From positions 186,001 through 250,000 of the forward strand of contig CBDHHE010000001.1 of the NCBI GenBank assembly GCA_965263335.1: a stretch of 64,000 nucleotides of DNA, in the 5' to 3' direction. This document shows, piece after piece, positions 1 to 11,002 of the stretch. Each line of letters opens with the position of its first letter. Positions within the stretch are counted from its first letter, which is position 1. The position numbers were made by a program, and so were the translations under genes. The notes under the pieces are model-generated. The model saw only the letters and a program-made list of their open reading frames with translations. It had not been told where the DNA came from and did not search any database. Source of the DNA: Thermohalobaculum sp965263335. Its GTDB lineage: Bacteria; Pseudomonadota; Alphaproteobacteria; Rhodobacterales; Rhodobacteraceae.

Positions 1-1566
1 CGCTACGGCGACAACTACGTGCCCAAGTCGCCTCGGATGTACAAGAACAAGGCCAAGAATGCACAGGAGGCGCATGAGTGCGTCCGCCCGACGCGCATGG
101 ACGCGGCTCCAAACGACCTGCAGATCGAGACCGCGCAGAAGCGGCTCTACGAGTTGATCTGGAAGCGCACGCTTGCGAGTCAGATGGAGGCCGCGCGTTT
201 CGAGCGTACCACCGTTGAGGTTACCGATCCGAGCGGCGAACTCGGCCTGCGCGCAACCGGTCAGGTGGTGACCTTCGACGGCTTTCTTAAAGTCTACGAA
301 GAAGGTCGGGACGATGTCGTGGACGACGACGACAAGCGCCTCCCCGCGATCCCGGAAGGCGCCACGCTTGGCCAGCAAAGCGTGACCCCTGAGCAGCATT
401 TCACCCAGCCACCGCCGCGCTACACAGAAGCGACCCTGGTCAAGCGCATGGAGGAATTGGGGATCGGCCGGCCTTCCACCTATGCCTCGATCATCACGAC
501 GATCCAGGATCGCGAGTATGTCCGCAAGGACAAGAACCGCCTGATCCCCGAGGACAAGGGCCGGTTGGTGACGATTTTCCTGGAGAACTGGTTCGAGCGC
601 TACGTCTCCTACGACTTCACGGCGAAGCTCGAAGAGGAACTCGACGATATCTCAGGCGGCCGGATGAACTGGCAGCGTGTGCTCGAGACGTTCTGGAGCG
701 ACTTCACCAAGGCGGTGGAAGGTACGGCCGATCTCAGAATCGGTGCGGTGCTGGAGAAAATCGACGAAGTGCTCGCACCTCATCTTTACCCGCCCAGAGA
801 AGACGGCAGCGATCCGCGCATCTGCCCGTCCTGCGGCGTGGGGCGGCTGTCGATGAAGACCTCTCGCAAGAACAACTCCGCCTTTGTCGGCTGTCAGCGA
901 TACCCCGAGTGCAGCTACACACGACCGCTCGGCGGTGAGACCGAGGCAGGCGATCTGTCGAGCCCCGAGGGCAGGCTGCTCGGCTACGATGATGCGGGCA
1001 AGAAGGTGACCTTGCGCTCGGGCCGGTTCGGGCCGTACGTGCAGCTCGGTGAACAGCTGCCCGACAGCGAGGACAAGCCCAAGCGCAGCTCACTGCCCAA
1101 GGGACTGGCGGTCGACGACGTCGATCTGGAGCAAGCGCTGCAGCTTCTGAGCCTGCCGCGCGAGGTCGGACCGCATCCGGAAGACGGTGAAATGATCGAG
1201 GCCGGCATCGGGCGCTATGGCCCCTTCGTCCGCCACGGCAAGGTCTATGCGAACATTCCGGATGCGGGCGACGTTCTCACGATCGGCATGAACCGCGCCG
1301 TGGAATTGCTGGCGCAAAAGGCAAATGGGCGAGGCCGAGCGGCGGCACAGAAGCCGATCAAGGAACTCGGAGAACACCCCGATGGCGGCCCGGTGAACGT
1401 GATGGATGGCCGCTATGGGCCGTATGTGAAGTGGGCCAAAGTCAACGCCACCATCCCCAAGGATACAGCACCCGATCAGGTGACCATGGACATGGCACTC
1501 GAACTCATTGCTGCGCGCCAAGCCGCAAAGGGCGGCAAGAAGGGTGGCAAAGCCCGCAAAAAGTAG
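1..1566 (+). CDS. topA: DNA topoisomerase I, C-terminal part (5' end outside window)
   Basis: Type IA topoisomerase that relaxes negative supercoils. The reading frame is open from base 1, so the TOPRIM domain and the catalytic-tyrosine region lie upstream of the window. Visible are the conserved IGRPSTYASI segment (about residue 150), a Cys4 zinc ribbon (CPSC...CQRYPEC, near bases 826-912), and three C-terminal repeats of the type GR(F/Y)GP(Y/F)V near 1021, 1210 and 1411. The protein ends in a Lys/Arg/Gly-rich tail. The repeated GRYGP modules and basic tail are usual for alphaproteobacterial TopA. About 521 residues are visible. Identification is firm. Confidence 0.96.
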   Translation, partial: RYGDNYVPKSPRMYKNKAKNAQEAHECVRPTRMDAAPNDLQIETAQKRLYELIWKRTLASQMEAARFERTTVEVTDPSGELGLRATGQVVTFDGFLKVYEEGRDDVVDDDDKRLPAIPEGATLGQQSVTPEQHFTQPPPRYTEATLVKRMEELGIGRPSTYASIITTIQDREYVRKDKNRLIPEDKGRLVTIFLENWFERYVSYDFTAKLEEELDDISGGRMNWQRVLETFWSDFTKAVEGTADLRIGAVLEKIDEVLAPHLYPPREDGSDPRICPSCGVGRLSMKTSRKNNSAFVGCQRYPECSYTRPLGGETEAGDLSSPEGRLLGYDDAGKKVTLRSGRFGPYVQLGEQLPDSEDKPKRSSLPKGLAVDDVDLEQALQLLSLPREVGPHPEDGEMIEAGIGRYGPFVRHGKVYANIPDAGDVLTIGMNRAVELLAQKANGRGRAAAQKPIKELGEHPDGGPVNVMDGRYGPYVKWAKVNATIPKDTAPDQVTMDMALELIAARQAAKGGKKGGKARKK

Positions 1567-1598
1567 GCTTCCAACTTGAGCTCGGGGCTCGACATCAC

Positions 1599-2495
1599 AT
1601 GACGCGTTTCCTGCTGATCCTCGCACTGAGTCTTCTTCAAACCGTCGCCCTCGCAGCCGAAGAGCGGACCCTCGAACATAACGGCCAAGAGCGGCGCTAC
1701 CTGATCGAAGGCAACGCGGCAGGTCCGAACACGCCGGCAATCGTCCTCCTGCATGGCGGCGCGGGTACGGCCGAGCGGGCACGCAGGACTGCGCGGCTGA
1801 CGTTGCCCGGCAAAGGCTGGGTGGCAATCTACCCGCAGGGCCTCGAGAACCGCTGGAACGACGGTCGCCGCGTTGTGCAAGGACCGCCACTCAGCACGAG
1901 CAACGATGTGGGGTTTCTGCGCAGCCTCATGGAGGAGCTGATCGCAGAGGGCCTCGTTGATGCCAAACAGATTTACTTTGCCGGTGTGTCGAACGGCGGC
2001 GCAATGACGCAACGTATGCTGTGCGAAGCGCCAGAGCTTGTTGCCGGTGCGGTCTCGGTGATCATGACTTATCCCATCGGCATCGCCTGTCCGCCGAGCC
2101 GCCCGATCCCTCTCATGTTTCAGCTCGGCATGGACGATCCGATCGTGCCCTACGAAGGCGGACCCATCACCCTCGGCAAGCGCGATCGCGGCGGCGTCAT
2201 GCCCGCAATCGATACCTACGCATTCTATGCCCGGCGAAACGCCTGCAACGGTGTTGAGGAAGTTGCCATGCCAGATCGCGATGCCGGCGACGGCACACGG
2301 TCCGTCCGGCTGCGCTATCAGAACTGCGCCGCACCGCTCGAGGCACTGATCGTACGAAACGGTGGCCATACGTGGTCGGGAACACCCAACCGGCCCATGC
2401 TCGAGGCGCTGTTGGGCAAGACCGCGCAGGACTTTTCGGCAACTGACGAGATGGAAGCTTTCTTTCTCAAGCTGGCTGCAGAGCACGGCGGCTGA
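1599..2495 (+). CDS. Exported alpha/beta-hydrolase esterase (PHB depolymerase / LpqC-like)
   Basis: A 298-residue protein with an N-terminal signal peptide ending near ALAA (residue 20), so it is probably periplasmic. It has the oxyanion motif LHGGAGT (51-57), nucleophile elbow GVSNGG with Ser131, acid Asp179 or Asp180 in LGMDDP, and His257 in NGGHTW, a complete catalytic triad. This pattern fits the polyhydroxybutyrate depolymerase / feruloyl-esterase-like family LpqC. The frame is open upstream to 1431 but that stretch overlaps topA; the ATG at 1599 directly precedes the signal peptide. It lies 32 bases after topA. The substrate cannot be told from sequence. Confidence 0.85.
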   Translation: MTRFLLILALSLLQTVALAAEERTLEHNGQERRYLIEGNAAGPNTPAIVLLHGGAGTAERARRTARLTLPGKGWVAIYPQGLENRWNDGRRVVQGPPLSTSNDVGFLRSLMEELIAEGLVDAKQIYFAGVSNGGAMTQRMLCEAPELVAGAVSVIMTYPIGIACPPSRPIPLMFQLGMDDPIVPYEGGPITLGKRDRGGVMPAIDTYAFYARRNACNGVEEVAMPDRDAGDGTRSVRLRYQNCAAPLEALIVRNGGHTWSGTPNRPMLEALLGKTAQDFSATDEMEAFFLKLAAEHGG

Positions 2496-2561
2496 TCGCC
2501 GCGGCTACGACCTACCCAACCCTTCTGGTTACACCCCTCGCCCCGTGATAGAGGCGAGCTG

Positions 2562-4811
<2,250 letters not shown>

Positions 4812-4824
4812 CGGTTTCGCGAGT

Positions 4825-5277
4825 TCAATCGACGGCGCGGATGAGCTTGCGCTCGAAGACCTTGAGCACGCGGTCGAGCTCACGGCCACGTTTGAGAATC
4901 CCGCCATCGGTGCTCACGACAGAGTAGGCACCCTGGCGCTGCGCATCCTTCGGGCGCTTCTCGATCCGGTAGAGCGGCGTCTCGCTGGTCCTTCGAAAGA
5001 TCGAGAACACCGCACGATCGCGCAGGTGATCGATGGCGTAGTCACGCGCCTGTCCCGAGGTCAGCATCCGGCTGTATACCCCGAGCACCTGAGAGAGTTC
5101 GCGGCGGGAAAACGAGACGAGCTGCACACCCGAGGGATAGCCGCCACCGGTGCGGCCAAGGGAGACAATCTTTTTAAGATGCGCCGGCCGCTCCAAGCTC
5201 ATGCGTTGCAGCATGGCACTCGGGCAAGGCCATTTGCAAGATGAAAAATCCGCCGTCTTGATCATGGCTGCGAGCAT
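4825..5277 (-). CDS. DUF2794 family protein
   Basis: 150 residues. The core SFSRRELSQVLGVYSRM...DYAIDHLRDRAVFSIFRRTSE.PLYRIEK, followed by RQGAYSVV and ILKRG, is the signature of DUF2794, a small cytoplasmic family known almost only from Alphaproteobacteria. Its function is unknown. The first 30 residues are less family-like, so the true start may be one of the internal Met codons near 5214 or 5202. Transcribed towards rnr. Confidence 0.8.
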   Translation of the reverse strand: MLAAMIKTADFSSCKWPCPSAMLQRMSLERPAHLKKIVSLGRTGGGYPSGVQLVSFSRRELSQVLGVYSRMLTSGQARDYAIDHLRDRAVFSIFRRTSETPLYRIEKRPKDAQRQGAYSVVSTDGGILKRGRELDRVLKVFERKLIRAVD

Positions 5278-5460
5278 AAAGTTGCCCCATTTGGAACAGG
5301 AAAACGACCTGAACCAAGAGCAGTCTCACCCTGCCTAACGGCGGCCCGGCGTCACTGATTTCAGCCCCCACTCCGAATCATGGCGCCGGGTTCTTCTCTC
5401 CGGAAAGTGCTGGTGTTCGCAGGTCTTAGACCGATGCTCCGATCGTCGGTCAGACGGCAA

Positions 5461-5781
5461 TCAGTGGCACTGCGACGGGTCGATCAGATAGTGATCGCCC
5501 TCCTGCTCCGTGAAATAGTCACCGACTTGCGGATGATCGACTGGCACGCCCGTCTCGTCGGGCAGCAGGTTTTGTTCCGAGACATAGGCCACGTAGTAAC
5601 TTGTCTCGTTTTCCGCGAAGAGATGGTAGAAGGGCTGGTCCTTGCGCGGTCGAATTTCCTCGGGAATCGACAGCCACCATTCCTCGGTGTTCGAGAACTC
5701 GGGGTCAACGTCGAAGATCACGCCACGGAAAGGGTGCACGCGATGCCGGACAATCTGTCCGATCTTGTATTTTGCCGACAT
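5461..5781 (-). CDS. hspQ: Heat shock protein HspQ (YccV-like, hemimethylated-DNA-binding fold)
   Basis: 106 residues starting MSAKYKIGQIVRHR, with HPFRGVIFDVDPEF, EEWW, QPFYHLFAEN and YVAYVSEQNL, which are the HspQ/YccV family blocks. In enterobacteria HspQ is a Lon substrate and specificity enhancer; here the role is inferred from homology. The frame continues open far upstream across the divergent transporter gene, but the family match begins exactly at the ATG at 5781. A good sigma-70 type promoter lies about 75 bases upstream. Confidence 0.93.
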   Translation of the reverse strand: MSAKYKIGQIVRHRVHPFRGVIFDVDPEFSNTEEWWLSIPEEIRPRKDQPFYHLFAENETSYYVAYVSEQNLLPDETGVPVDHPQVGDYFTEQEGDHYLIDPSQCH

Positions 5782-5853
5782 ACACAACACTGTCCACTCT
5801 CCCCAGTCCCGAGCCTGGCACGCACTCATCGCGAGCGTAGACTGCAACGCCAG

Positions 5854-5882
5854 TATATAGCGGGTTCGCCGATCTGATCCAA
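5854..5882 (-). promoter_or_regulatory. Predicted sigma-70 promoter of hspQ
   Basis: On the minus strand TTGGAT (5882-5877) and TATATA (5859-5854) are separated by exactly 17 bases. They lie upstream of the hspQ start at 5781 and next to the start of the divergent carrier gene at 5891. Confidence 0.5.
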
Positions 5883-5890
5883 CGAGTTCT

Positions 5891-6769
5891 ATGCTTTTCC
5901 AAATTCTCAACATCACCGCGCCGATCTTCCTGCTCGGCGCAGTCGGCTTCATCTGGGCGCGATCGGGCATTCCGTACGACATGCCGTTCGTCACGCGCCT
6001 TGGCGTGCAGTTTGCCGTGCCTTGCCTCATCTTCTCGGTTCTTGCGACGGCCGAGATCGAACCGCAGGCATTTTCCGAGCTGGCTGTCGCGGCATTGGCA
6101 GCGCACGCTGTCATGGGCACCATCTTTGCGCTGATTCTGCTGATCAGCGGGTTATCGATGCGCGCCTTTATGCCGCCGCTGACCTTTGCGAACACCGGAA
6201 ACATGGGGCTTGCCGTGTGCCTGTTCGCCTATGGGGAAACCGGTCTTGCGCTTGGCATGGTGTACTTCGCGATCTCTGCAGGTCTGAGCTTTTCGATCGG
6301 GATCTGGATCGCAGCCGGCGGCGCACGAAGCGCCGAGGCCCTGCGCCAACCGATGGTTTACGCCTGTGCCGCCGGCGCGGTCTTCGCCTGGCAGGACTGG
6401 AGCTTTCCCGGCCCGGTCATGAATGCGATCAGACTTGCCGGCGACATGGCGATCCCGCTCATGCTGGTGACGCTCGGGGTCTCGACGGCGTCGCTGAAGG
6501 TGGCTGATGTCCTGCCCTCGGCAGGGCTGACGATCATGAAGCTAGTGATCACATCGGCCTGTGCAGTTCTGATCGTATGGTTGTTCGGTCTCACGGGTCC
6601 CACATTGGGTGTCGTTGCGCTTCAGATGATCATGCCCGCCGGCATCACGACCTACATCATCGCGGCTCGTTATGACGCACAGCCCGACGCGGTCGCCGGC
6701 CTGGTGGTGATCTCGACGGTCATTTCAATCGCCGCGATCCCTGTCGCGCTCGGCGTTCTGATCGGCTGA
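5891..6769 (+). CDS. AEC family transporter (auxin efflux carrier / malonate permease type)
   Basis: 292-residue integral membrane protein with about ten hydrophobic segments in the two-half arrangement of the AEC superfamily. It begins ILNITAPIFLLGAVGF; the NTGNMGLAV block near residue 97 and the MIPAG-like segment IMPAGITTYIIA near 245 are the conserved unwound-helix motifs of this fold. Members move organic acids or other small anions; the substrate here is unknown. Only two bases separate its stop from the stop of the convergent DUF3108 gene. Confidence 0.88.
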   Translation: MLFQILNITAPIFLLGAVGFIWARSGIPYDMPFVTRLGVQFAVPCLIFSVLATAEIEPQAFSELAVAALAAHAVMGTIFALILLISGLSMRAFMPPLTFANTGNMGLAVCLFAYGETGLALGMVYFAISAGLSFSIGIWIAAGGARSAEALRQPMVYACAAGAVFAWQDWSFPGPVMNAIRLAGDMAIPLMLVTLGVSTASLKVADVLPSAGLTIMKLVITSACAVLIVWLFGLTGPTLGVVALQMIMPAGITTYIIAARYDAQPDAVAGLVVISTVISIAAIPVALGVLIG

Positions 6770-6771
6770 AC

Positions 6772-7515
6772 TCACCGCGGCTTTCTGAGCAGAATGACGG
6801 CAAGGCCGAACATGCTCTCGCCCGCCGCTCGGACCACTTGGGCACGACCGTCGGGGCGCTTTTCGTACCAGATCGAGAACGGGAAGCTCGGGTTCTTCTT
6901 CATCATTTTGGGCTTGAAGCCCGCAACACGGCGATAAAGCGCCGGGCACTTTATCCGCGCGCCATCCAGCTCGGGCGCGCCGAGATCGATGGCATAGCGT
7001 CTGCGCCCGTCAAAGACCTCGACAGACGTGTTGCAGATGGTCTCCACAGGCGCCGGAGCGAGTGCGGTCAGTGCAGCCGAGATCGGGTCGAGCGTATCGT
7101 TTTGCGCCGAGGGGTCGATCTGCCAGGGCTTTGGACGGAAGGGAGGACTGGCGCTGATCCCGGCGGGCACGGCGTCACGGTAGCGCATATCGACATGCTG
7201 GCGCTTGTTGCGCATGCGCGAGGCTGCTGTGAAACGGAAGGGAACAAGGTCCCCGTTCGAGCGCTCTCCTTCAGCGCTCGCCTCGAAAGCCGCCTTGTAG
7301 ATGAACCCCACGATGCCAGCAGTTCTCAGATAAGACTGCGCCTTGTAGCTGTCGTCAGAGTAACGCGCCTTTATGCTCAGGGTCCCGGCCTTTATGCCGC
7401 CGAGATAGACATCATAGATGCTGTCGATGCTGTCCTGCTCAGCCGTCGCCGCGGCGGCGGCGAAGACCCACAACACGAAACACCCTACTCCGATCGTCGA
7501 ACGAACCACACGCAC
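6772..7515 (-). CDS. DUF3108 domain protein, exported
   Basis: 247 residues from a GTG at 7515 (a second GTG at 7509 is equally possible). A hydrophobic signal sequence ends near the AAAATAE segment. The mature part (YDVYLGGIKAGTLSIKA..., later PISAALTALAP and CNTSVEVFDGRRRYAIDL) matches DUF3108, a periplasmic beta-rich family of unknown function common in Proteobacteria. The frame runs open upstream to 8127, but that extension overlaps the opposite-strand lipoprotein and has no family features. Confidence 0.75.
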   Translation of the reverse strand: MRVVRSTIGVGCFVLWVFAAAAATAEQDSIDSIYDVYLGGIKAGTLSIKARYSDDSYKAQSYLRTAGIVGFIYKAAFEASAEGERSNGDLVPFRFTAASRMRNKRQHVDMRYRDAVPAGISASPPFRPKPWQIDPSAQNDTLDPISAALTALAPAPVETICNTSVEVFDGRRRYAIDLGAPELDGARIKCPALYRRVAGFKPKMMKKNPSFPFSIWYEKRPDGRAQVVRAAGESMFGLAVILLRKPR

Positions 7516-7842
7516 TCTAGGCCTCAATCGTTGCTCAGCTCGGGCCCGCCTACGGGAGGCAGTCCGAAGTCTTCTTCTGTGGGGCTGGCGCGTGATGCAC
7601 CAATTGTGGTGAACAAAACGCGACTGCTTGGGCGGAATCCACCGCCCTGCCCGCACCTTTAAACGCGGTTTCCCGCATTTCCGTCGGCACAGCCGATCCA
7701 CGTCGACAGAGACCCGTCCGATGGCGGAGCCCTCGCAGCGCACAGGTGAAGGGACTCGATTTCGGCCCGCGCGGGGCGATGCCGGCGCTTTGTGCGCGCG
7801 ACAGTTTCTGGTATGTTTCACAAAACAAAGAAGAGTTGAGCA
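7516..7842. other. Intergenic region between divergent genes
   Basis: 327 bases without a convincing gene; the short frames here have no family-like composition. The right end holds a weak promoter for the lipoprotein (TTGTGC at 7790, TATGTT at 7812, spacing 16). No tRNA, small stable RNA or repeat is recognised. Confidence 0.5.
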
Positions 7843-8442
7843 GTGATCCGGATGCCTATGATCCGTTTTTTGTTGATGGCGTTTGCCGTTGGCATGCTGG
7901 CGAGTTGTTCCGGCGCCAACAAACGCAGCGAGGGGCCTCCCTCGCAGCCACATGACATATGTGCGATCTTCGCCGAACGCCCGAACTGGCGGGAAGCCGC
8001 AACGGCAGCCGAGCGTCGTTGGGGTGTGCCTGTGGGCGTCCAGATGGCGATCATCTGGCGCGAGTCGAGCTTTCGCGCCGCCGCGCGGCCTCCCAAACGC
8101 TATGTCTTGGGCGTGCCGAGCGGCCACATCTCAACCGCCTACGGTTATTCCCAGGCGCTGGACGGCACCTGGGACTGGTATCAGCGCGATACTGGCAATC
8201 GAAGTGCGGACCGCACGAACTTCGCGGATGCGACGGACTTTGTCGGCTGGTACATGACCAAGTCGCTCGACACCAACGGCATTCCCCTGAATGACGCCTA
8301 CAATCAGTACCTCGCCTACCATGAAGGCCATACTGGGTATAGGCGCCGGAGCTACTTGGCGAAGGACTGGCTTATCGGGGTCGCGGGCCAGGTTGCGGAT
8401 CAGGCGGTGATGTACAGCGTGCAGCTGCCGACCTGTTCCTGA
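7843..8442 (+). CDS. Lysozyme-like (SLT-fold) lipoprotein
   Basis: About 199 residues from GTG 7843 (ATG 7852 or 7858 also possible; an AAGAAGAG ribosome site precedes them). The N-terminus has a lipobox LASC, so it is a predicted lipoprotein. The core WGVPVGVQMAIIWRESSFRA carries the ESSF catalytic-Glu motif of soluble lytic transglycosylases, followed by AYGYSQAL and a YLAYHEGHTGY block. It probably cleaves or binds peptidoglycan. It converges with the NicO gene, 3 bases apart. Confidence 0.8.
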   Translation: MIRMPMIRFLLMAFAVGMLASCSGANKRSEGPPSQPHDICAIFAERPNWREAATAAERRWGVPVGVQMAIIWRESSFRAAARPPKRYVLGVPSGHISTAYGYSQALDGTWDWYQRDTGNRSADRTNFADATDFVGWYMTKSLDTNGIPLNDAYNQYLAYHEGHTGYRRRSYLAKDWLIGVAGQVADQAVMYSVQLPTCS

Positions 8443-8445
8443 TCG

Positions 8446-9351
8446 TCAGGCGAGGCTCGCCGCAAGCAGACCGGCACCAAGGAAGATCACCACGCCACCA
8501 GCCGCGAGCTGCAAGGCGGGGGCGACCGCCGCAAGTCTAAGACCGGCCGGGCTCGAGACCGTGAACGTTGCCTCGCGTACGCTCACCGAGGCAAGTGCCA
8601 CCAGCGCCGTGAAGCCTCCGGTGCCGATTGCCATGGCCATCACCGCGCTGAAGCCGAGCACATGCAGTCCCGTCTGCCAGGCGATCACGAGCACCATCAC
8701 AGCGCCGGTACACGGGCGAATGGCAATCCCACCGATCAGGGCAAGGGTATCGCGCCACCCGCCGAGACGTGCGATCTCGTCGGTCGTTGGTCCGTGCCGA
8801 TGGCCGCATCCACAGGTGCCGTCAGCGCCATGGGCGTGCACGTGGCGTGCTCCGAGCCGGTCCTTCAGCAAACTCCGTGCGCCGCGCCACACCAACACGA
8901 GCCCGATCGCGACGATCACCCCATAGCTCAGCGGTGTGAGAACGTTGTCGGTCGTCTCGACGGCCCAGCCGGTGCCGACGGAAAGAACACCAAGCCCGCC
9001 ATAGACCAGAACCACTGCCGTCAGGCCTTGCGCCACCGCCGCGGCCATGGCGATCCAGGCCATCGTCCAGGCACGAGCCCGGCTGGCAAGACCTGCGCCA
9101 CCGATCAGAAACTTGCCGTGTCCCGGTCCTGCCGCATGGGCAAAACCGTAGAGTGCAGATGCGCCCACCAGCGCCCAAACGACACCTGCCTCACCCTGGC
9201 GTGCCGCCATGATGAGCTGCGCCAGCTCATTCTGCAGCGTGCGCTGCTGTTCCAAGGCCCACAAGGTGAAGCTGGCGTAGTGCCCGGAGTACCAGAGCCA
9301 AAGTCCCGCCAGCGCAACGGCGAGAACCGCGATGGCGGCGATCAATCGCAT
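8446..9351 (-). CDS. NicO-family nickel/cobalt (metal) exporter
   Basis: 301-residue membrane protein with about seven hydrophobic segments. GFAHAAGPGHGKFLI near residue 70 is the conserved HX4-5 H-type NicO/RcnA motif, and a His/Cys-rich cytoplasmic loop (HVHAHGADGTCGCGHRHG, about residues 170-187) looks metal-binding. GGIAIRPCTGAVMVL near 210 is also family-typical. Its start overlaps the end of the DUF1007 gene by ten bases, so the two are translationally linked. The metal cannot be fixed from sequence. Confidence 0.9.
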   Translation of the reverse strand: MRLIAAIAVLAVALAGLWLWYSGHYASFTLWALEQQRTLQNELAQLIMAARQGEAGVVWALVGASALYGFAHAAGPGHGKFLIGGAGLASRARAWTMAWIAMAAAVAQGLTAVVLVYGGLGVLSVGTGWAVETTDNVLTPLSYGVIVAIGLVLVWRGARSLLKDRLGARHVHAHGADGTCGCGHRHGPTTDEIARLGGWRDTLALIGGIAIRPCTGAVMVLVIAWQTGLHVLGFSAVMAMAIGTGGFTALVALASVSVREATFTVSSPAGLRLAAVAPALQLAAGGVVIFLGAGLLAASLA

Positions 9352-10004
9352 GCGAGAACGAGCTCATCTGAGAACAGCGCACCAACACCCTGCTGCGTAG
9401 GGGTTTCATCCCTGCCAAGCGCTGAAAGTTCCACTTGAAGCGCCCTCAGCGCCTTGTCTGCGGTCTGGAAGGGAATGAGTTCGGCCGTACAGCCATGATC
9501 CTCGGCCGCGATGATCTTCGGATCGGCGCTCGTTTCGTAGGCGTAGTAGTACACGGGATCGTACTGCTTGAGCCGGGCATGCGGGCCGTCGGGTTCAGGC
9601 CGGAACGGTTTGCTCACTGCCCTATCGAAGATGACTTCAATCCGACCGTCCTCCAACAGGCGCGTCGAGCCATTTTCCGCGCGGCCGAGCGGCACCGGAT
9701 CACCGGCATAAAACAGATAGCTGTCGCCCTCGAAGTCATCAGGCCAGTTGAGCTGGTCGGCCAGCACCTTTGCCTCGTCTTCCTCCGACAAAACGCCATC
9801 ACCATCCGCGTCTGCACCCACATACTGGACGAGATAAAGGGAAGAGAACGTGTCGTAGATCCAAGTGATCCTGACGCTCGCCAATCGGCCTTCCGGATCG
9901 AGAACGAAGTCCGCACCGCCTGCGACGAAAACGTGCGGGTGCGTTACTCCCTGTGCGGGCATCAAAGCCAGTGCCACGACAATCAGGCCGGCACGCAGTC
10001 CCAT
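9342..10004 (-). CDS. DUF1007 family periplasmic protein (partner of NicO transporter)
   Basis: 220 residues with a signal peptide ending near AQGVTHPHV. HPHVFV and the ITWIYDTFSSLYLVQ block identify DUF1007, often found next to NicO or zinc ABC permeases as a periplasmic metal-transport component. Residues about 64-76 read DADGDGVLSEED, a near-canonical EF-hand loop with Asp rather than Glu at position 12. First gene of the pair with the NicO exporter. Confidence 0.86.
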   Translation of the reverse strand: MGLRAGLIVVALALMPAQGVTHPHVFVAGGADFVLDPEGRLASVRITWIYDTFSSLYLVQYVGADADGDGVLSEEDEAKVLADQLNWPDDFEGDSYLFYAGDPVPLGRAENGSTRLLEDGRIEVIFDRAVSKPFRPEPDGPHARLKQYDPVYYYAYETSADPKIIAAEDHGCTAELIPFQTADKALRALQVELSALGRDETPTQQGVGALFSDELVLACD

Positions 10005-10071
10005 CTCCGATCCTCCATGAGATCAATTCGACGTCAATCTACCACGCCAGCCCGGCAGGCCAAACCCGCGA

Positions 10072-10668
10072 TCAGCGTCCCCCGGCGATCGCCCGCCACT
10101 GGCGGCGCCACCAACCTGCGGTCTCGTCCATTTCGTCGTCTATCCGGGCAAGCACCGGATCAACATGGCGACGACGCATGATCGCAAAGATTCGGTAGAT
10201 GGTGAGAAACCCGATCACAAGTGACAAAACAAAGATGATGTTGAACCACGGGATCAGGCGCTCGTTAGGCCCGTCTGCCGCGCGGATCGAGATTGCATTC
10301 GGGAACATGTCCAGCCAAGGCAACCGCCAGCCATAGTGTGTCACGACCGCCCATCTGGGATTGTCTTGCGAGGAAATGAAGTCGGACGACTGGTTGGCAA
10401 GCCGTGCGCTGTCGAACTTGAAGTACCACGGGAACCCCATGCCAGTGTCCTCGTTGCGATACTCCATCTCACCGCCATCGGGATATTTGGCAAAGATGAA
10501 GCGCACATCGCTGGTGATCACCTGTCCGTTGGCATCGGTCCCGACATCCATACGGGTTACATCGATGTTCGTCACCCGCACGATGTCACGGTCTGGCAAA
10601 TACGTCGCCAGCACTCCGACGATGACCAGCAGCACAATCAGGCGAACCGCCCAGAAAACATAGCCCAT
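10072..10668 (-). CDS. DUF1523 family membrane protein
   Basis: 198 residues with one N-terminal membrane helix (6-24) and one near 145-165. The block DVRFIFAKYPDGGEMEYRNEDTG and the PWYFKFDSARLANQ segment match DUF1523, a family of unknown function concentrated in Rhodobacterales. It follows the small membrane gene by 11 bases, on the same strand, so the two probably form an operon. Confidence 0.82.
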   Translation of the reverse strand: MGYVFWAVRLIVLLVIVGVLATYLPDRDIVRVTNIDVTRMDVGTDANGQVITSDVRFIFAKYPDGGEMEYRNEDTGMGFPWYFKFDSARLANQSSDFISSQDNPRWAVVTHYGWRLPWLDMFPNAISIRAADGPNERLIPWFNIIFVLSLVIGFLTIYRIFAIMRRRHVDPVLARIDDEMDETAGWWRRQWRAIAGGR

Positions 10669-10679
10669 AGACCTTCACC

Positions 10680-10943
10680 TCAGTTTGCGATCGTTGACAG
10701 AAGTGCCACCACGATCAGCGGAATGCCGACAATCACCAAGAGCGTGCGCTTGCGCACCGAGCGGTCGAACTCTGCAAGGCCCTGGTCGATATAGGCCTGG
10801 CGGGTCAGGCCTTCGCCCGCGCCGTGGTCGAATTCGGAGTCGAGCCGCCGACTGCGCAGCCACCGCGAAACGAGCGACAGCACCAGCACGACCAATATGA
10901 GCAACGCGCTGAGTGCAACAACGCGGAGAACAACTAGTGCCAC
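10680..10943 (-). CDS. Small two-helix membrane protein, unknown
   Basis: About 87 residues with one hydrophobic segment at each end and a polar middle containing GLTRQAYIDQGLAEFDRSVRKR. The GTG at 10943 is preceded by GGGAGG at good spacing; a TTG at 10946 lies too close to it. No family recognised. Located directly upstream of the DUF1523 gene and probably co-transcribed with it. Confidence 0.6.
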   Translation of the reverse strand: MALVVLRVVALSALLILVVLVLSLVSRWLRSRRLDSEFDHGAGEGLTRQAYIDQGLAEFDRSVRKRTLLVIVGIPLIVVALLSTIAN

Positions 10944-11002
10944 CAAGACCTCCCTGTGTTCGGGGAGATATAGTCCAGCGGACGCCGTTGATCAAAGCCT
11001 GC

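Noticed and set aside
1090..1890. Minus-strand frame spanning the topA end and the esterase start
   Set aside because: Overlaps two well-supported plus-strand genes; no ribosome site or domain.
7550..7828. 92-codon minus-strand frame in the 7.5-7.8 kb gap
   Set aside because: Composition unlike neighbouring proteins, no ribosome site, overlaps the lipoprotein promoter.
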